From positions 1-52,370 of the forward strand of contig CALMUT010000221.1 of the NCBI GenBank assembly GCA_937872925.1: a stretch of 52,370 bases of DNA, read 5' to 3'. Every line of letters starts with the position of its first letter. Position 1 is the first letter of the stretch. This DNA is from an uncultured Myxococcales bacterium. Its GTDB lineage: Bacteria; Myxococcota_A; Polyangia; Polyangiales; Polyangiaceae. Positions 43,015 through 52,190 of this stretch are shown here, piece by piece. The notes under the pieces were generated by a model. That model was not told the DNA's origin. It did not search any database and worked only from the letters and a program-made list of their open reading frames with translations. The position numbers and the translations under genes are program-made.

Positions 43015-44859
43015 GTGTCCATGCGAGGATCCTCAACGCTTGCGCGCGCGCTACGCGGATTCGCTGTCTGCGGTGCTGCCTGGTTGGTGAGCAACTGCTC
43101 GCTGACCAATAGCCTGGACGATACGCGGGGGGGAGCGCACGCCGATGCGGGGGAGGCCGGAGTGGACGGCGGCTGTGGGCCGATACCCTGGCTATGTGCC
43201 GCCGCCAGCGCTGAATGCGGACTGATCACTGACGCGACCTGCGGCGAAATCGACTGCGGCCAATGCCCGCCGGGACTCACTTGCTCGGGGAGCGGCGCAA
43301 AAAACCAATGCGGCTGCGAGCCCAAGACCTGTGAAGATCTCGGCTACACCTGCGGCACGTGGTCGGACGGCTGCGGTGGTCTGATTGCCTGCGGCAGCTG
43401 TATCTCGCCCAAGCTGTGCAACGCAGCTGGGGCTTGCGCGACTTGCACGGAAGGCACGCCCTGCGCCCCCAGCAAGCCCTGTATTCGCTCCAGCATGGAG
43501 TGCACGGGCACACCGAAATGCGTCGACAGCTCCTACGAACCCGGAGGAACTTCCTGTGGTCCGGGTTTGATCTGCGACGGTGCCGGCAACTGCGCGTGCA
43601 CGCCCAAGACCTGCTCTGAACTTGGCCTCGAATGCGGTAGCGGCAATGACGGCTGCGGTGGCACGGTGACGTGCCCGACCTGTGCAACAGGAAAGGTCTG
43701 CGATCAGAGCGGCAAATGCACCGACTGCCTGGAGGGTGCAGCCTGCCAAGCCAGCAACGCCTGCAAGACAGCCAGCATGGACTGCAGCAGTGGCGGTGGC
43801 GTGTGCACAGATGATGGCAACGCGCCCAGTGGTACAAGCTGCGGGGTCGGACAGAAATGCGACGGGCAAGGCGCGTGCAAGTGCGCAGCAAAGTCCTGTG
43901 CAGATCTCGGTAAAGAATGCGGCACTTGGTCGGATGGCTGCGGCGGCAACGTGACCTGCACTGCCTGCGCGACCAACAAAGTCTGCGACCCGAACGGCAA
44001 GTGCGTCGATTGCGCCCAAGGCGCCAGCTGTGCAGCCTCCAAGGTATGCGCCACGGCAACGGTCGATTGCAGCGGTGGCGCACCCAGCTGCAAAGACACG
44101 GGGCTATCACCCCCAGGAATTTCCTGCGGCCAAGGCATGGTCTGCGACGGCCTAGGCACCTGCAAAGTGTGCGCGCAGGGCCAGAGTTGCGCTCCGTCGA
44201 ACCCGTGCAAGCTGGGTTTCACGGAGTGCTCTTCTGGCTCGCCCGTCTGCGTGGAGAGCGGCAATGTTGGCAACGGCACAAGCTGCGGGCCGAACAGCGT
44301 GTGCAATAACGGCAGCTGCGGTTCCTGTACCTCCGGCACTACGTGTAGCCCGAGCAGCCCGTGCAAGAACGGCGCGACCAGCTGCAGCAGCGGCTCGTCC
44401 GTCTGCAACGAAACGACAAACAAAGCCAACGGCACGCCGTGCGGCACGGGCAAGGTCTGCAATGGCGGAAACTGCGCGTCTTGCTCTAGCGGTGGCTCCT
44501 GCCAGCCCGCGAACGAATGCAAGACGGGCAGCTACAGCTGCGCGACGGGCACCCAGGTCTGTGGGGAGACGGGCAACAAGGCCAACGGCACGACTTGTAC
44601 GAGCATTGGCGGCTGTACGACCCAGTGTCAGAGCGGTAATTGCCAAACCATCGTTGGCTGGGTCTATGACAGCGGCGGCGGGTCCTGCGGAGCTGCCGCC
44701 TACTACTGCAAACCCAGCGGGGCGCCGCCGCCGCCGTCCGGCTACTTCCAATCCCCGACTCCGGTGGGCTGCGACTACCACGAGTGCACGGGCAACGCCT
44801 GCCAGATCAACTACTGCATGCCGTGCCCTGGGGGCGACTGCGGACTCTGCCTACAGTAA
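43015..44859 (+). CDS. Large cysteine-repeat lipoprotein
   Basis: A 614-aa exported protein. The signal peptide ends at VSNC (GTG 43015, with GAGGG in front; ATG 43021 is possible). Three repeats of the type PKTCxxLGxxCGxxxDGCGG (beginning about 43320, 43597 and 43887) alternate with units such as CAQGQSCAPSNPCKLGFTEC and NGTSCG, giving well over 90 cysteines. The final part is less repetitive. All cysteines could form disulfides, giving a stiff rod. No enzyme motif is present. Repeats of this type occur in many myxobacterial secreted proteins. Confidence 0.8.
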   Translation: MSMRGSSTLARALRGFAVCGAAWLVSNCSLTNSLDDTRGGAHADAGEAGVDGGCGPIPWLCAAASAECGLITDATCGEIDCGQCPPGLTCSGSGAKNQCGCEPKTCEDLGYTCGTWSDGCGGLIACGSCISPKLCNAAGACATCTEGTPCAPSKPCIRSSMECTGTPKCVDSSYEPGGTSCGPGLICDGAGNCACTPKTCSELGLECGSGNDGCGGTVTCPTCATGKVCDQSGKCTDCLEGAACQASNACKTASMDCSSGGGVCTDDGNAPSGTSCGVGQKCDGQGACKCAAKSCADLGKECGTWSDGCGGNVTCTACATNKVCDPNGKCVDCAQGASCAASKVCATATVDCSGGAPSCKDTGLSPPGISCGQGMVCDGLGTCKVCAQGQSCAPSNPCKLGFTECSSGSPVCVESGNVGNGTSCGPNSVCNNGSCGSCTSGTTCSPSSPCKNGATSCSSGSSVCNETTNKANGTPCGTGKVCNGGNCASCSSGGSCQPANECKTGSYSCATGTQVCGETGNKANGTTCTSIGGCTTQCQSGNCQTIVGWVYDSGGGSCGAAAYYCKPSGAPPPPSGYFQSPTPVGCDYHECTGNACQINYCMPCPGGDCGLCLQ

Positions 44860-44867
44860 GACCGGCT

Positions 44868-46316
44868 CTAGGCGTCCAGGCCGCGCGTCCAGGTTCGCCT
44901 TCGGAACAGCAGCAAGAGAACGAACCCAAGGCTCCACGCCGCTGACGACTTCCGCGGATTCGCGACGCGACAGCCGCAACCCGAGTCATCGTCCCCCGAA
45001 GGTGACGCCGCGTTCGACCCACCGCCCAAACCGGCGTCTTGGCCCACGACTCCGCCGTTAGCCGCCCAGCCGCCTGCGTCTGCGCCACTGCTACCACCCG
45101 CGCCCGCGCCGCTCACGCTCTCGATAACAAGCTCCGGATGCGTGCCAGGATGTTCCCTGGAGTTGTAGCCACTACCATCTGTGTCTGTCGACGTGATTGC
45201 GAAAGAGTGCAACCCATTGCCGGTGATCGCGGACGTCACATCGAAGGCATACACACCATCGATCTCGACCTGGCCGAGGGTCGACAAAGTAGCGCTCTCC
45301 GGTAGGGGTCGGTTGCTATGAGTAAGCCCTGCTTCGGTCCAGGTGTTGTCCTGGACCACGTGCATGTCTCCCCCGCCCCCGGCGTTCATCGCTTTGAGAT
45401 AGATCTTGGCACTCTTGACCGTAGACACCCCCTGAACGTCGAAGCGCATGTAGACGGTGCGGCCATCACCGCCGGCACGCAACTCCGGGTCCGCACCGTG
45501 ATTCTGCGAGGGATTCAGAGGCTCCGTCCAGGTATCTGCAACCGGTTCGAAACTGAAACTCTTCGTGCTCGGTGCGCCGCCACTGCCGCCGCCGCTTCCG
45601 GCGCCACCACCGGAGCCACCCGCTCCAGCGTCCAGGACCGGCGTGGCTTTGCCCCAGACTTGGAGGTTCTTGTAGATGACGTCTTTCTGGGGTCCATAGG
45701 TGCCCGGCGGCGCATTGTCCGTGCCGACGTACACGTGGCGCATTCGGAACGGCGCCCCGTGCGAGTGTGTCACGAGCAACTCGGTGTCGAGAAATGCCGT
45801 GATGTCTCCGGATGGCGTCCACTCCACTTTGATGGTGTAGCTCTTTGACGGGTCGATGAAGCCAGGCGCTTTCGGGATCCGCACCTCCTCGCGCCCTGCA
45901 GGCGGCGGACTGAAACCCGCGGTGCTGGAAAGAAACTTGAATAGGTTGTCGTAGGTGGCGCCCGTACGGATGTTGAAGAAGCCGGTCTTGGGACTGTCGG
46001 CATCGGACGAGTGAGGCGAACCATGCGCCGCTTGGTACATATTGATAATGTGTTGCTTGTCGAACTGGTGTTGCGCGCTAGCGCTGCTCGGATCCCAATT
46101 GGTGACCTCTATGCTCATTCCCCCTTCGGTCACCTCGAACCCCACGTCCCAATGGATCTGCTGCCCCGCCTGCCAGCCACCGCCGGATACGAACTGCCCG
46201 CCTTGCTGCTGTCCCTTGGTCGAGTTTATCAGTGCGTCTTCGAGCACGATTTGAGCCCGCACACCGGCACTGCATAACGTCAGGGCCAATGCGAAACCAA
46301 AGGTCCGCCGTAGCAT
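44868..46316 (-). CDS. LamG-like/DNRLRE surface protein with MYXO-CTERM tail
   Basis: A 482-aa exported protein. The signal peptide ends VRAQ. The N-terminal 200 residues have a concanavalin-like (LamG) strand pattern (YTIKVEWTPSGDITAFLD, DVIYKNLQVWG). A Gly/Ser linker follows, then a CBM96/DNRLRE-type domain (FEPVADTWTEPLNPSQNHGA, VYMRFDVQGVSTVKSAKIYL). The C-terminus is a MYXO-CTERM signal: SGCGCRVA, a hydrophobic stretch (SLGFVLLLL) and FRRRTW. It is convergent with the cysteine-repeat gene, stops 8 bases apart. It is likely a surface carbohydrate-binding protein. Confidence 0.8.
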   Translation of the reverse strand: MLRRTFGFALALTLCSAGVRAQIVLEDALINSTKGQQQGGQFVSGGGWQAGQQIHWDVGFEVTEGGMSIEVTNWDPSSASAQHQFDKQHIINMYQAAHGSPHSSDADSPKTGFFNIRTGATYDNLFKFLSSTAGFSPPPAGREEVRIPKAPGFIDPSKSYTIKVEWTPSGDITAFLDTELLVTHSHGAPFRMRHVYVGTDNAPPGTYGPQKDVIYKNLQVWGKATPVLDAGAGGSGGGAGSGGGSGGAPSTKSFSFEPVADTWTEPLNPSQNHGADPELRAGGDGRTVYMRFDVQGVSTVKSAKIYLKAMNAGGGGDMHVVQDNTWTEAGLTHSNRPLPESATLSTLGQVEIDGVYAFDVTSAITGNGLHSFAITSTDTDGSGYNSREHPGTHPELVIESVSGAGAGGSSGADAGGWAANGGVVGQDAGLGGGSNAASPSGDDDSGCGCRVANPRKSSAAWSLGFVLLLLFRRRTWTRGLDA

Positions 46317-46373
46317 TGACGAATAGTAGCATGCGACGATGCCCGCCCGCCCTATCAGCGGTTTCGCCTCAGC

Positions 46374-46829
46374 ATGAAGAGCCTACTCATCACCTGTCAC
46401 TCTCAGAGCGGAAGCACCCAGCGCATGGCCGATGCCGTAGAGCGCGGTGCACTTCGGGAAAGCGACGTAAATACCGTGATGCTGCCCGCATTCGACACGA
46501 CCGTGCAGCACCTGTTGGAACACGACGCCTACATCTTTGGCACCCCAGAAAACTTCGGTTACATGTCCGGGGCGCTCAAGGACCTCTTCGACCGGACCTA
46601 CTACCCCACCGAAGGCAAGCTGGTAAAACGCCCCTATGCGGTTTTCATCAAAGCCGGCAATGACGGCAGCGGCGCGTTGCGCAGCATCGAACGCATCGTG
46701 ACAGGCATGCAGCTCAAGAAGGTCGCCGAGGCCGTCATCTGCCAGGGCGACGTCAGCGATGACATCATCGTAGAGTGCGAAGAACTGGGCCAGGCGCTCG
46801 CTGCGGGGCTCGCGCTCGGGATCTTCTGA
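46374..46829 (+). CDS. Flavodoxin-fold FMN reductase-like protein
   Basis: A 151-aa flavodoxin-like protein. The phosphate loop CHSQSGSTQRMADAV binds FMN and FGTPENFGYMSGALKDLFDR is the typical second flavin loop of NADPH-dependent FMN reductases/WrbA-like proteins. It is coupled to the next gene (TGATG overlap), so it may donate electrons to, or protect, a membrane process. ATG 46374 begins 57 bp from the divergent surface-protein gene. Confidence 0.85.
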   Translation: MKSLLITCHSQSGSTQRMADAVERGALRESDVNTVMLPAFDTTVQHLLEHDAYIFGTPENFGYMSGALKDLFDRTYYPTEGKLVKRPYAVFIKAGNDGSGALRSIERIVTGMQLKKVAEAVICQGDVSDDIIVECEELGQALAAGLALGIF

Positions 46830-47380
46830 TGTCGCAAAGCTCCCACCCCCCCAAATCCGAGAAGGGCCAGCAAAGGAACCCCATGCTCCCGATGATGATC
46901 ATCATGAGTTCGCTCGCCTTGGTGCTGAGCATCCTGGCGTACCGCAAGGGCGTGGCACTCGAAGGTGCCAAGGAGGGCGTCTCGCTCTTGATCAAGGTCG
47001 GACCGATCTTGGTCCCTGCGTTCATTCTCGCCGGGATGGCATCCAAGTTGATCCCCCAAGAACAGCTGGGTCAGTGGCTGGGGCAAGACTCTGGGCTCAA
47101 GGGGCTCGCCTTGGGCACGGCCGCTGGCGCCTTGGCACCCGGCGGCCCCTTCGTGTTGTTCCCGATCTTGGCTGTACTGCTGAAGGCCGGCACGGGCGTC
47201 GGTGTCATCACGGCGTTCCTCTCATCCTGGGCGCTGCTCGGCATGCACCGAGTGCTGGCCTTCGAACTGCCGCTGATGGGCTGGCGCTACACGCTGTGTC
47301 GCCTCGCCGCCAGCGCAGTGTTCCCCATCGTGATTGGCTTTCTCTCGCAAGAAATGTGGAACCGACTCGGTCCCGCTTGA
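46829..47380 (+). CDS. Small permease-like membrane protein (ArsP/DUF318-like half)
   Basis: A 183-aa membrane protein with about five hydrophobic helices. LLIKVGPILVPAFILAGMAS, GAALAPGGPFVLFPIL-like GALAPGGPFVLFPILAVLL and VGVITAFLSSWALLG resemble half of an ArsP/YraQ-type permease (PF03773). The full-length members have two such halves, so this may work as a dimer. Its ATG overlaps the stop of the flavodoxin-like gene by one base. The substrate is unknown; arsenic or another metal/metalloid is only a guess from family membership. Confidence 0.65.
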   Translation: MSQSSHPPKSEKGQQRNPMLPMMIIMSSLALVLSILAYRKGVALEGAKEGVSLLIKVGPILVPAFILAGMASKLIPQEQLGQWLGQDSGLKGLALGTAAGALAPGGPFVLFPILAVLLKAGTGVGVITAFLSSWALLGMHRVLAFELPLMGWRYTLCRLAASAVFPIVIGFLSQEMWNRLGPA

Positions 47381-47461
47381 TTCGGTTGGTTGGGTCGCGG
47401 CGCGGGTGCACCCGACAGCACGCTTCTCGCTCTGCGCTTCTCTCTGCGCCAACACGTCTGG

Positions 47462-48520
47462 CTACTGCCGAGGCGTCGACAAGTCGGCCGCCAGTTTCGC
47501 CAGGGCGGCAGAAAGCTGGGGAGACGGCTCATCGTCGAAGGGCAAGACGTCCTCGGTCGGCTCAGATTGCGTCGTGGGCGGCGCGTCACTGCCGGAGCGC
47601 AGCCAATGCCAGAATCGGCCGAAAAAGCCAGTGGCGCCGGCGCGTGGCGGCGCGCCGCCAACTGCCGCTGCTGGCGCCTTGGCAGGGGGAAACGGCGCGG
47701 AGGCGGAGCGCGACTGCGCCGGTGGCGGAGCGGTCATGGCTCGCGCCGGCGCAGGACGCGCGGGTCCAGCCAGGGGAGGCGGTGGTGGTGGTCCACCGAA
47801 GCCGCCAGGGGGTCCTCCCCCCGTGGATGTCCGGGACCCGACAGCGGGTGCGCTACCCCGAGGCAGGCTCGCGCGACCGCGCGCGCGCTGCGGCACCGCG
47901 GCTTCGTCAGGCGCCGCTTCACCGAGTGCCACCGCCTCGAGCTCGGCGGCCTGGGCAGCGGGCTGCTCGCGGGCCTCAAGCTCGTCGCGCATGCTCGCCA
48001 AAGCGCGCGACAAACGCATGCGCACTGTGCCCTGCCGTACCCCGAACACGTCGGCCAGCTCAGAATACTCCAGGCCGTGACGAAACCGCAGCACGACGAG
48101 GGCGCGCTCACTTTCGCCGAGACGCCCAAGGGCAGCGCTGACGTCGTCTCGTGTGAGCAGCACGTCAGGTGGAAGCGGCCCCGGATGCGCGTAGTCATCG
48201 GGTGCGTCATCGGCGTCCCAGTCGTCGAAGGGCGCACGTTGCTCGCGGCGCAGATGGTCGATGCAACGATTGCGAGCGATGGCCAGAAGCCAGGTGCGCG
48301 CTGAGGCATCGCGCCGGAACCCCTTCAGCGCGGCAAAAGCGGCGCTGAACGTGTCTTGGGCAAGATCGTCTGCCGCGTCGCGAGGTCGCACCATGGCGCG
48401 ACACAGCCCAATCACGTCCCGGGCATGCCGGTCGACGAGCCAACTGCCGGCAGCGCGCAGGTCGCCCTGGGCCAAGTAGTCGACCAGCTCGACGTCACGC
48501 GCAGGGCCCACATCCGCCAT
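47462..48520 (-). CDS. ECF sigma factor with long Pro/Gly-rich C-terminal tail
   Basis: A 352-aa protein. Region 2 (DAADDLAQDTFSAAFAALKG, FRRDASARTWLLAIARNRC) and region 4 (LGESERALVVLRFRHGLEYS, ELADVFGVRQGTVRMRLSRA) are those of an ECF factor and occupy the first 185 residues. The remaining roughly 165 are Pro/Gly/Ala-rich (GGGPPGGFGGPPPPPPLAG) and close with an acidic segment. Typical ECF factors are about 190 aa. No anti-sigma gene is adjacent. ATG 48520 is chosen; a GTG at 48556 is in frame. Confidence 0.85.
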   Translation of the reverse strand: MADVGPARDVELVDYLAQGDLRAAGSWLVDRHARDVIGLCRAMVRPRDAADDLAQDTFSAAFAALKGFRRDASARTWLLAIARNRCIDHLRREQRAPFDDWDADDAPDDYAHPGPLPPDVLLTRDDVSAALGRLGESERALVVLRFRHGLEYSELADVFGVRQGTVRMRLSRALASMRDELEAREQPAAQAAELEAVALGEAAPDEAAVPQRARGRASLPRGSAPAVGSRTSTGGGPPGGFGGPPPPPPLAGPARPAPARAMTAPPPAQSRSASAPFPPAKAPAAAVGGAPPRAGATGFFGRFWHWLRSGSDAPPTTQSEPTEDVLPFDDEPSPQLSAALAKLAADLSTPRQ

Positions 48521-48700
48521 CGGCAGCAGTTGACGACGCAGCGCCGGATTTGTCACAGCGCCGCGGCAACAAAAGTATTTTTCTCCGTTGTTCTAGACAC
48601 TTAGCGCTCCGTTTGCCGCGACACCGTGACGCCCAGGCGTGCCCTCGCGTCGGATTGAGTGGGCCGCACCCTTGCCGCGGCCAAACGAAAGGAAGCTGCC

Positions 48701-49708
48701 ATGTCCCTCGATGTCCAAGTTGCAAACGACCGCATTCACCTCGGGGAGCACTTCTCCCTGGCCTTCCAACGCACGCTGCGCATCCCCGACGACGGGCGCA
48801 CCTATCCGCTGCCTCCGGGGCTCGGCATGTTCCCCGTGCGGCGCGTGGACGACTTCAAGCACCGCGTGCCCAGCGATTGGGTGAAACACGGCGGCGTGTT
48901 CCTGCCCATGTTCCAACGCGAGGCCATGTGGCTCAGCTTTGCGTCGCGCACGCCCCACGCGCTGAAGGTGGCAGTCGGCAAGGTCTGTGCGCTCACCGGT
49001 GAGCGCTGGCGCGAACGCCTGATGAAGAAGCCGCAGAACTACCTGGTCGCGCCGCAGCAACCTTGGCTCGACGGCATCTGCGTGGGTCGCGGCCGCATTC
49101 GCCAGTTCGTCGCCATGCCTCTGGGCATGGGCTACACCGTGGAGGGACAGGTGACCGGCGAGGAGCGCTTCGGCGGGATCCAGCTGAAGCTATTTGCGCC
49201 CAAGCCCGGGCGCTTCCCAGAACCCCGGGGATTCTCGGCGTCGGAAATGTGCGCCCTAGGCGCACCGCCTCCCCCCATGGCCTGCGCTGCTCCGGCTCCT
49301 CAGCGCGCGCGCTCGTCAACAGGCGCCATGGGGCTGGGTGCGGGCGGTCGCATGAAACAGAAGATCTATCCCGACGACTTCGGACTCGATAGCTGGGACG
49401 CCCACAACACTGCGCGGCTCTACGTGCACATCGTCAACAGCGAACTGTGGCGTGAGATCACGGGCGAAGCGCCGCCACCAAGCCCCGTCACTGCCAAGGA
49501 ATACGCAGCGCGCGGACTGCCCTGGTTCGACCTATACGACGAACACGCGCCCAGCCTCAAAGGCACCCGCACCCTCAAGGGCGTCCGGAGCGTCAAAGAG
49601 CTGGACGCCGAAAAGAGCACGCTGCCACTGCAAGACGACGAACCTGTGTCGCCGGGCCCACTCAAGAAACTGTGGAATGCGCTGACAGTGCGGGACGGGC
49701 AGTGGTGA
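48701..49708 (+). CDS. Widely conserved protein of unknown function
   Basis: A 335-aa soluble protein. ATG 48701 has AAAGGAAG upstream. Hallmark segments are FQRTLRIPDDGRTYPLPPG, GGVFLPMFQREAMWLSF, PWLDGICVGRGRIRQFVAMP and LGMGYTVEGQVTGEERFGGI. I know these blocks from uncharacterised proteins in several phyla. A low-complexity Ala/Pro segment lies around residues 185-220, and the C-terminal third starts KIYPDDFGLDSWD. It is divergent from the ECF sigma gene. I cannot assign a biochemical role. Confidence 0.8.
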   Translation: MSLDVQVANDRIHLGEHFSLAFQRTLRIPDDGRTYPLPPGLGMFPVRRVDDFKHRVPSDWVKHGGVFLPMFQREAMWLSFASRTPHALKVAVGKVCALTGERWRERLMKKPQNYLVAPQQPWLDGICVGRGRIRQFVAMPLGMGYTVEGQVTGEERFGGIQLKLFAPKPGRFPEPRGFSASEMCALGAPPPPMACAAPAPQRARSSTGAMGLGAGGRMKQKIYPDDFGLDSWDAHNTARLYVHIVNSELWREITGEAPPPSPVTAKEYAARGLPWFDLYDEHAPSLKGTRTLKGVRSVKELDAEKSTLPLQDDEPVSPGPLKKLWNALTVRDGQW

Positions 49709-49732
49709 GCCGGCGCGCTCGGGAACCCGCGA

Positions 49733-50083
49733 TCAATGCGGAAGCACGTCGAGCAGGCCCCAGCTGAATCCGAGGACAGCGACGCCCACCAACCCGAGTA
49801 GTGCGAGCAGGATCGCGACGATCGCGAAGAGCCGCGCAAACGGTGACCGCCGGTGGACGCTTAGCATGAGCGCGCCCGCCCCGAGTACGATTGCGAAGCA
49901 GTCAAACACGAGGGCGAGCAGTGCGGCCCCCAGAATTCGGGCTCTGAAGTTGGCTGGGCCTCCGCTCGAAAACGCCCATGCCGTAAGCCCCCAGCCCGAG
50001 GCGTATGCACTCACGGCGCTTGCCAAGGCAAGCAGAGCGACTACGAGTGGTGCGTGCGAATTGGGCTTTTGCGCTTCGGTCAT
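49733..50083 (-). CDS. Small membrane protein, three hydrophobic segments
   Basis: A 116-aa protein with hydrophobic stretches PLVVALLALASAVSAYA, ILGAALLALVFDCFAIVLGA and LFAIVAILLALLGLVGVAVL. No known motif is visible and no lipobox. It is convergent with the conserved gene at 48701-49708 and divergent from the helicase gene. Function unknown. Confidence 0.6.
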   Translation of the reverse strand: MTEAQKPNSHAPLVVALLALASAVSAYASGWGLTAWAFSSGGPANFRARILGAALLALVFDCFAIVLGAGALMLSVHRRSPFARLFAIVAILLALLGLVGVAVLGFSWGLLDVLPH

Positions 50084-50257
50084 ACAAAGATGGCTCTGAA
50101 GAGGGCGCGGGACAAGCGCGAAGTGAAAGTGAACGTAACGTGCTATGCGAGCTGGAGCGACTTGTCTTGGCCGCTCCCATCTGGAAGCGAGTGATGCCCA
50201 ATCTCATGGTCCCCGTGCTCGGGCAAGTTGCGCATCCTACGCCACACAGTCGTCACA

Positions 50258-52156
50258 ATGGCCACCCGCGCGTCCAGCGAATTGCAGTACCTGCACCAAC
50301 TACGGCGCTGGTGGCGCATCGAGCTCGATGCCGCGCGGGTTGCGCAGCGCGACGAGCGCTGGAGGCGCCCCTGGGCAGAGCGCCTCGCCGCCGGAAAGGC
50401 CCTCACGCAGCTGAGCTTCGTGCGCCGCGAGCCGAAGCGTGCGTCTGCAACCCTGATCTGGTTCGGACGGAAGGATCGCAAACCGCTGCCTCCGCACCGA
50501 GTGCGCAGCGGCTTCCCGGCGCTGGTCTGGCCCGCGGGCGAAGGGGAACCCGCCAGCGCCCCCACAAGCGAGCAACGCGCCACCGTGGTGCGTGTCACCG
50601 CCGATCAGCTGCTCTTGCGCTTCCCCAACGACTACGACCGCTTCGTCGAAACGGGCACCCTCAACTTCGAGCATGAAGAGTCGGAGGTGACGTTCCAGCG
50701 GGGCGACCAGGCCGTGCAAGCACTTGAGAGCGATGCGTCGGCGCGTATCCGCGCACTGCTATTTGGAGACGCCGAACCGCAGTTCGACGACGCAGCCGAG
50801 CTCAGCTTCCGTGATGCGGCACTCAATCCACACCAGCGGCTCGCCGTAGAACGCGCCGTGCGCGCTCGGGACGCGGTGCTGGTGCATGGTCCGCCAGGCA
50901 CCGGCAAGACCCGCACCTTGGTAGAGATCGTGCGCCAAGGCTTGCTGCTGGGGCGTCGGATCCTGGTCACCGCAGCCAGCAACGTTGCCGTGGACAATCT
51001 GACGCGACGGCTATCCGACAACGGTGTGAAGGTGCTGCGTCTGGGCGCGCGGAAAAAAGTCGCTCCGGACTTGGCGCAGTGCACGTTGCAACACAAGCTC
51101 GCCGAGCTCCCGGAGATGGCAGAAGCCCAGAAGAACTTCGACGCGGCGCAGCGCATCGCCGACGGCAAGGGCCGCCGCCCAGCGGATCCGAAGAAGCGCA
51201 TCGGCGAGCTGCGGCGAGAAGCGCACGCACTGAAGGATGCAGCCAGGGCGAAAGTGCTGCGCCGCTCACGCATCGTGTGTGCCACCGCCGGTGGCGTGGA
51301 CGCCGTGCCGCTCGGGGACGAAACGTTCGACATGGTCGTGCTCGACGAGGCAACCCAAGCGCCAGATCCCGTGGCGCTTTCTGCCCTCGAACGCGGCGGC
51401 GTGCTGGTGCTTGCCGGCGACCCTGAACAGCTCCCGCCCACGGTCGTCACACAAGACTCGGAGGCCAATCCGGGACTTTCTTCCACGCTCTTCGAGCGCT
51501 GCGCTGCGCGCTGGCCGGGCGAAGCAACCACACTGCTGGCGGAGCAGTACCGGATGCCGACGGAGTTGATGCAGTTCCCGTCGCAAGCCCACTACGGCGG
51601 GAAGCTGGAGGCCGCGGCAGAGAACCGGCACAACAGGCTCCAGCAGCTGCTGCCGAAGAAGAAGCTAAAGAAGCGCGATGCCGGGCCGTGGATTGTGGTC
51701 GACACCAGCGCCCTGGGCCACAGCGAAGCATTCGACGACGAGCACAGCAGCTACTACAACGACCCACACCGCAAGCTAGTCGCGGCTGAAGTGAAGCGCT
51801 TGGTCGACTGCGGGATCGACGCCGGAGACATTGCGGCAATTTGTCCGTACTCTGCCCAAGTGCGGCGGCTGCGCACCGACCTTGCCGAGCTGCTCAAGGC
51901 TGGGCTTGAAATCGGAACCGTGGACGGCTTTCAAGGACGGGAAAAGGAAGTCGTCATCGTTGACCTACTGCGCAGCAACGCCCAGGGCGACGTCGGCTTC
52001 TTGCGCGACATCCGACGCACGAACGTCGCCATCACACGGGCCAAACGCCAGCTGATCGTCATCGTGCATGGCGATACGGTCAGCGGGCTCGCCTACTACC
52101 GGAAGCTGCTGGCCGCGGCCAAGGCTGCCGGCGCGCTGGAACGAGCCGCCTCGTGA
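50258..52156 (+). CDS. SF1 helicase of IGHMBP2/Upf1 type
   Basis: A 632-aa superfamily 1B helicase. Walker A GPPGTGKT lies at 211-218; then ASNVAVDNL, VVLDEATQAPD (Walker B, DEAT rather than DEAQ), LAGDPEQLPPTV, LAEQYRMP, TVDGFQGREKEVVIVDLL and NVAITRAKRQLIVI appear in the right order. IGHMBP2/SMUBP-2 relatives unwind nucleic acids 5' to 3'. A coiled-coil-like charged insertion (EAQKNFDAAQRIADGKGRRP) lies between the first motifs and Walker B. ATG 50258 is chosen over a TTG at 50228. Confidence 0.9.
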   Translation: MATRASSELQYLHQLRRWWRIELDAARVAQRDERWRRPWAERLAAGKALTQLSFVRREPKRASATLIWFGRKDRKPLPPHRVRSGFPALVWPAGEGEPASAPTSEQRATVVRVTADQLLLRFPNDYDRFVETGTLNFEHEESEVTFQRGDQAVQALESDASARIRALLFGDAEPQFDDAAELSFRDAALNPHQRLAVERAVRARDAVLVHGPPGTGKTRTLVEIVRQGLLLGRRILVTAASNVAVDNLTRRLSDNGVKVLRLGARKKVAPDLAQCTLQHKLAELPEMAEAQKNFDAAQRIADGKGRRPADPKKRIGELRREAHALKDAARAKVLRRSRIVCATAGGVDAVPLGDETFDMVVLDEATQAPDPVALSALERGGVLVLAGDPEQLPPTVVTQDSEANPGLSSTLFERCAARWPGEATTLLAEQYRMPTELMQFPSQAHYGGKLEAAAENRHNRLQQLLPKKKLKKRDAGPWIVVDTSALGHSEAFDDEHSSYYNDPHRKLVAAEVKRLVDCGIDAGDIAAICPYSAQVRRLRTDLAELLKAGLEIGTVDGFQGREKEVVIVDLLRSNAQGDVGFLRDIRRTNVAITRAKRQLIVIVHGDTVSGLAYYRKLLAAAKAAGALERAAS

Positions 52157-52190
52157 ATGCTCCGCCGGACGCGCGCAACTAGTCGCGCAC

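Noticed and set aside
47403..47414. Perfect 12-bp palindrome CGGGTGCACCCG between two convergent genes
   Set aside because: There is no T-run and no loop, so it is not a usual terminator; such palindromes are expected by chance at this GC content.
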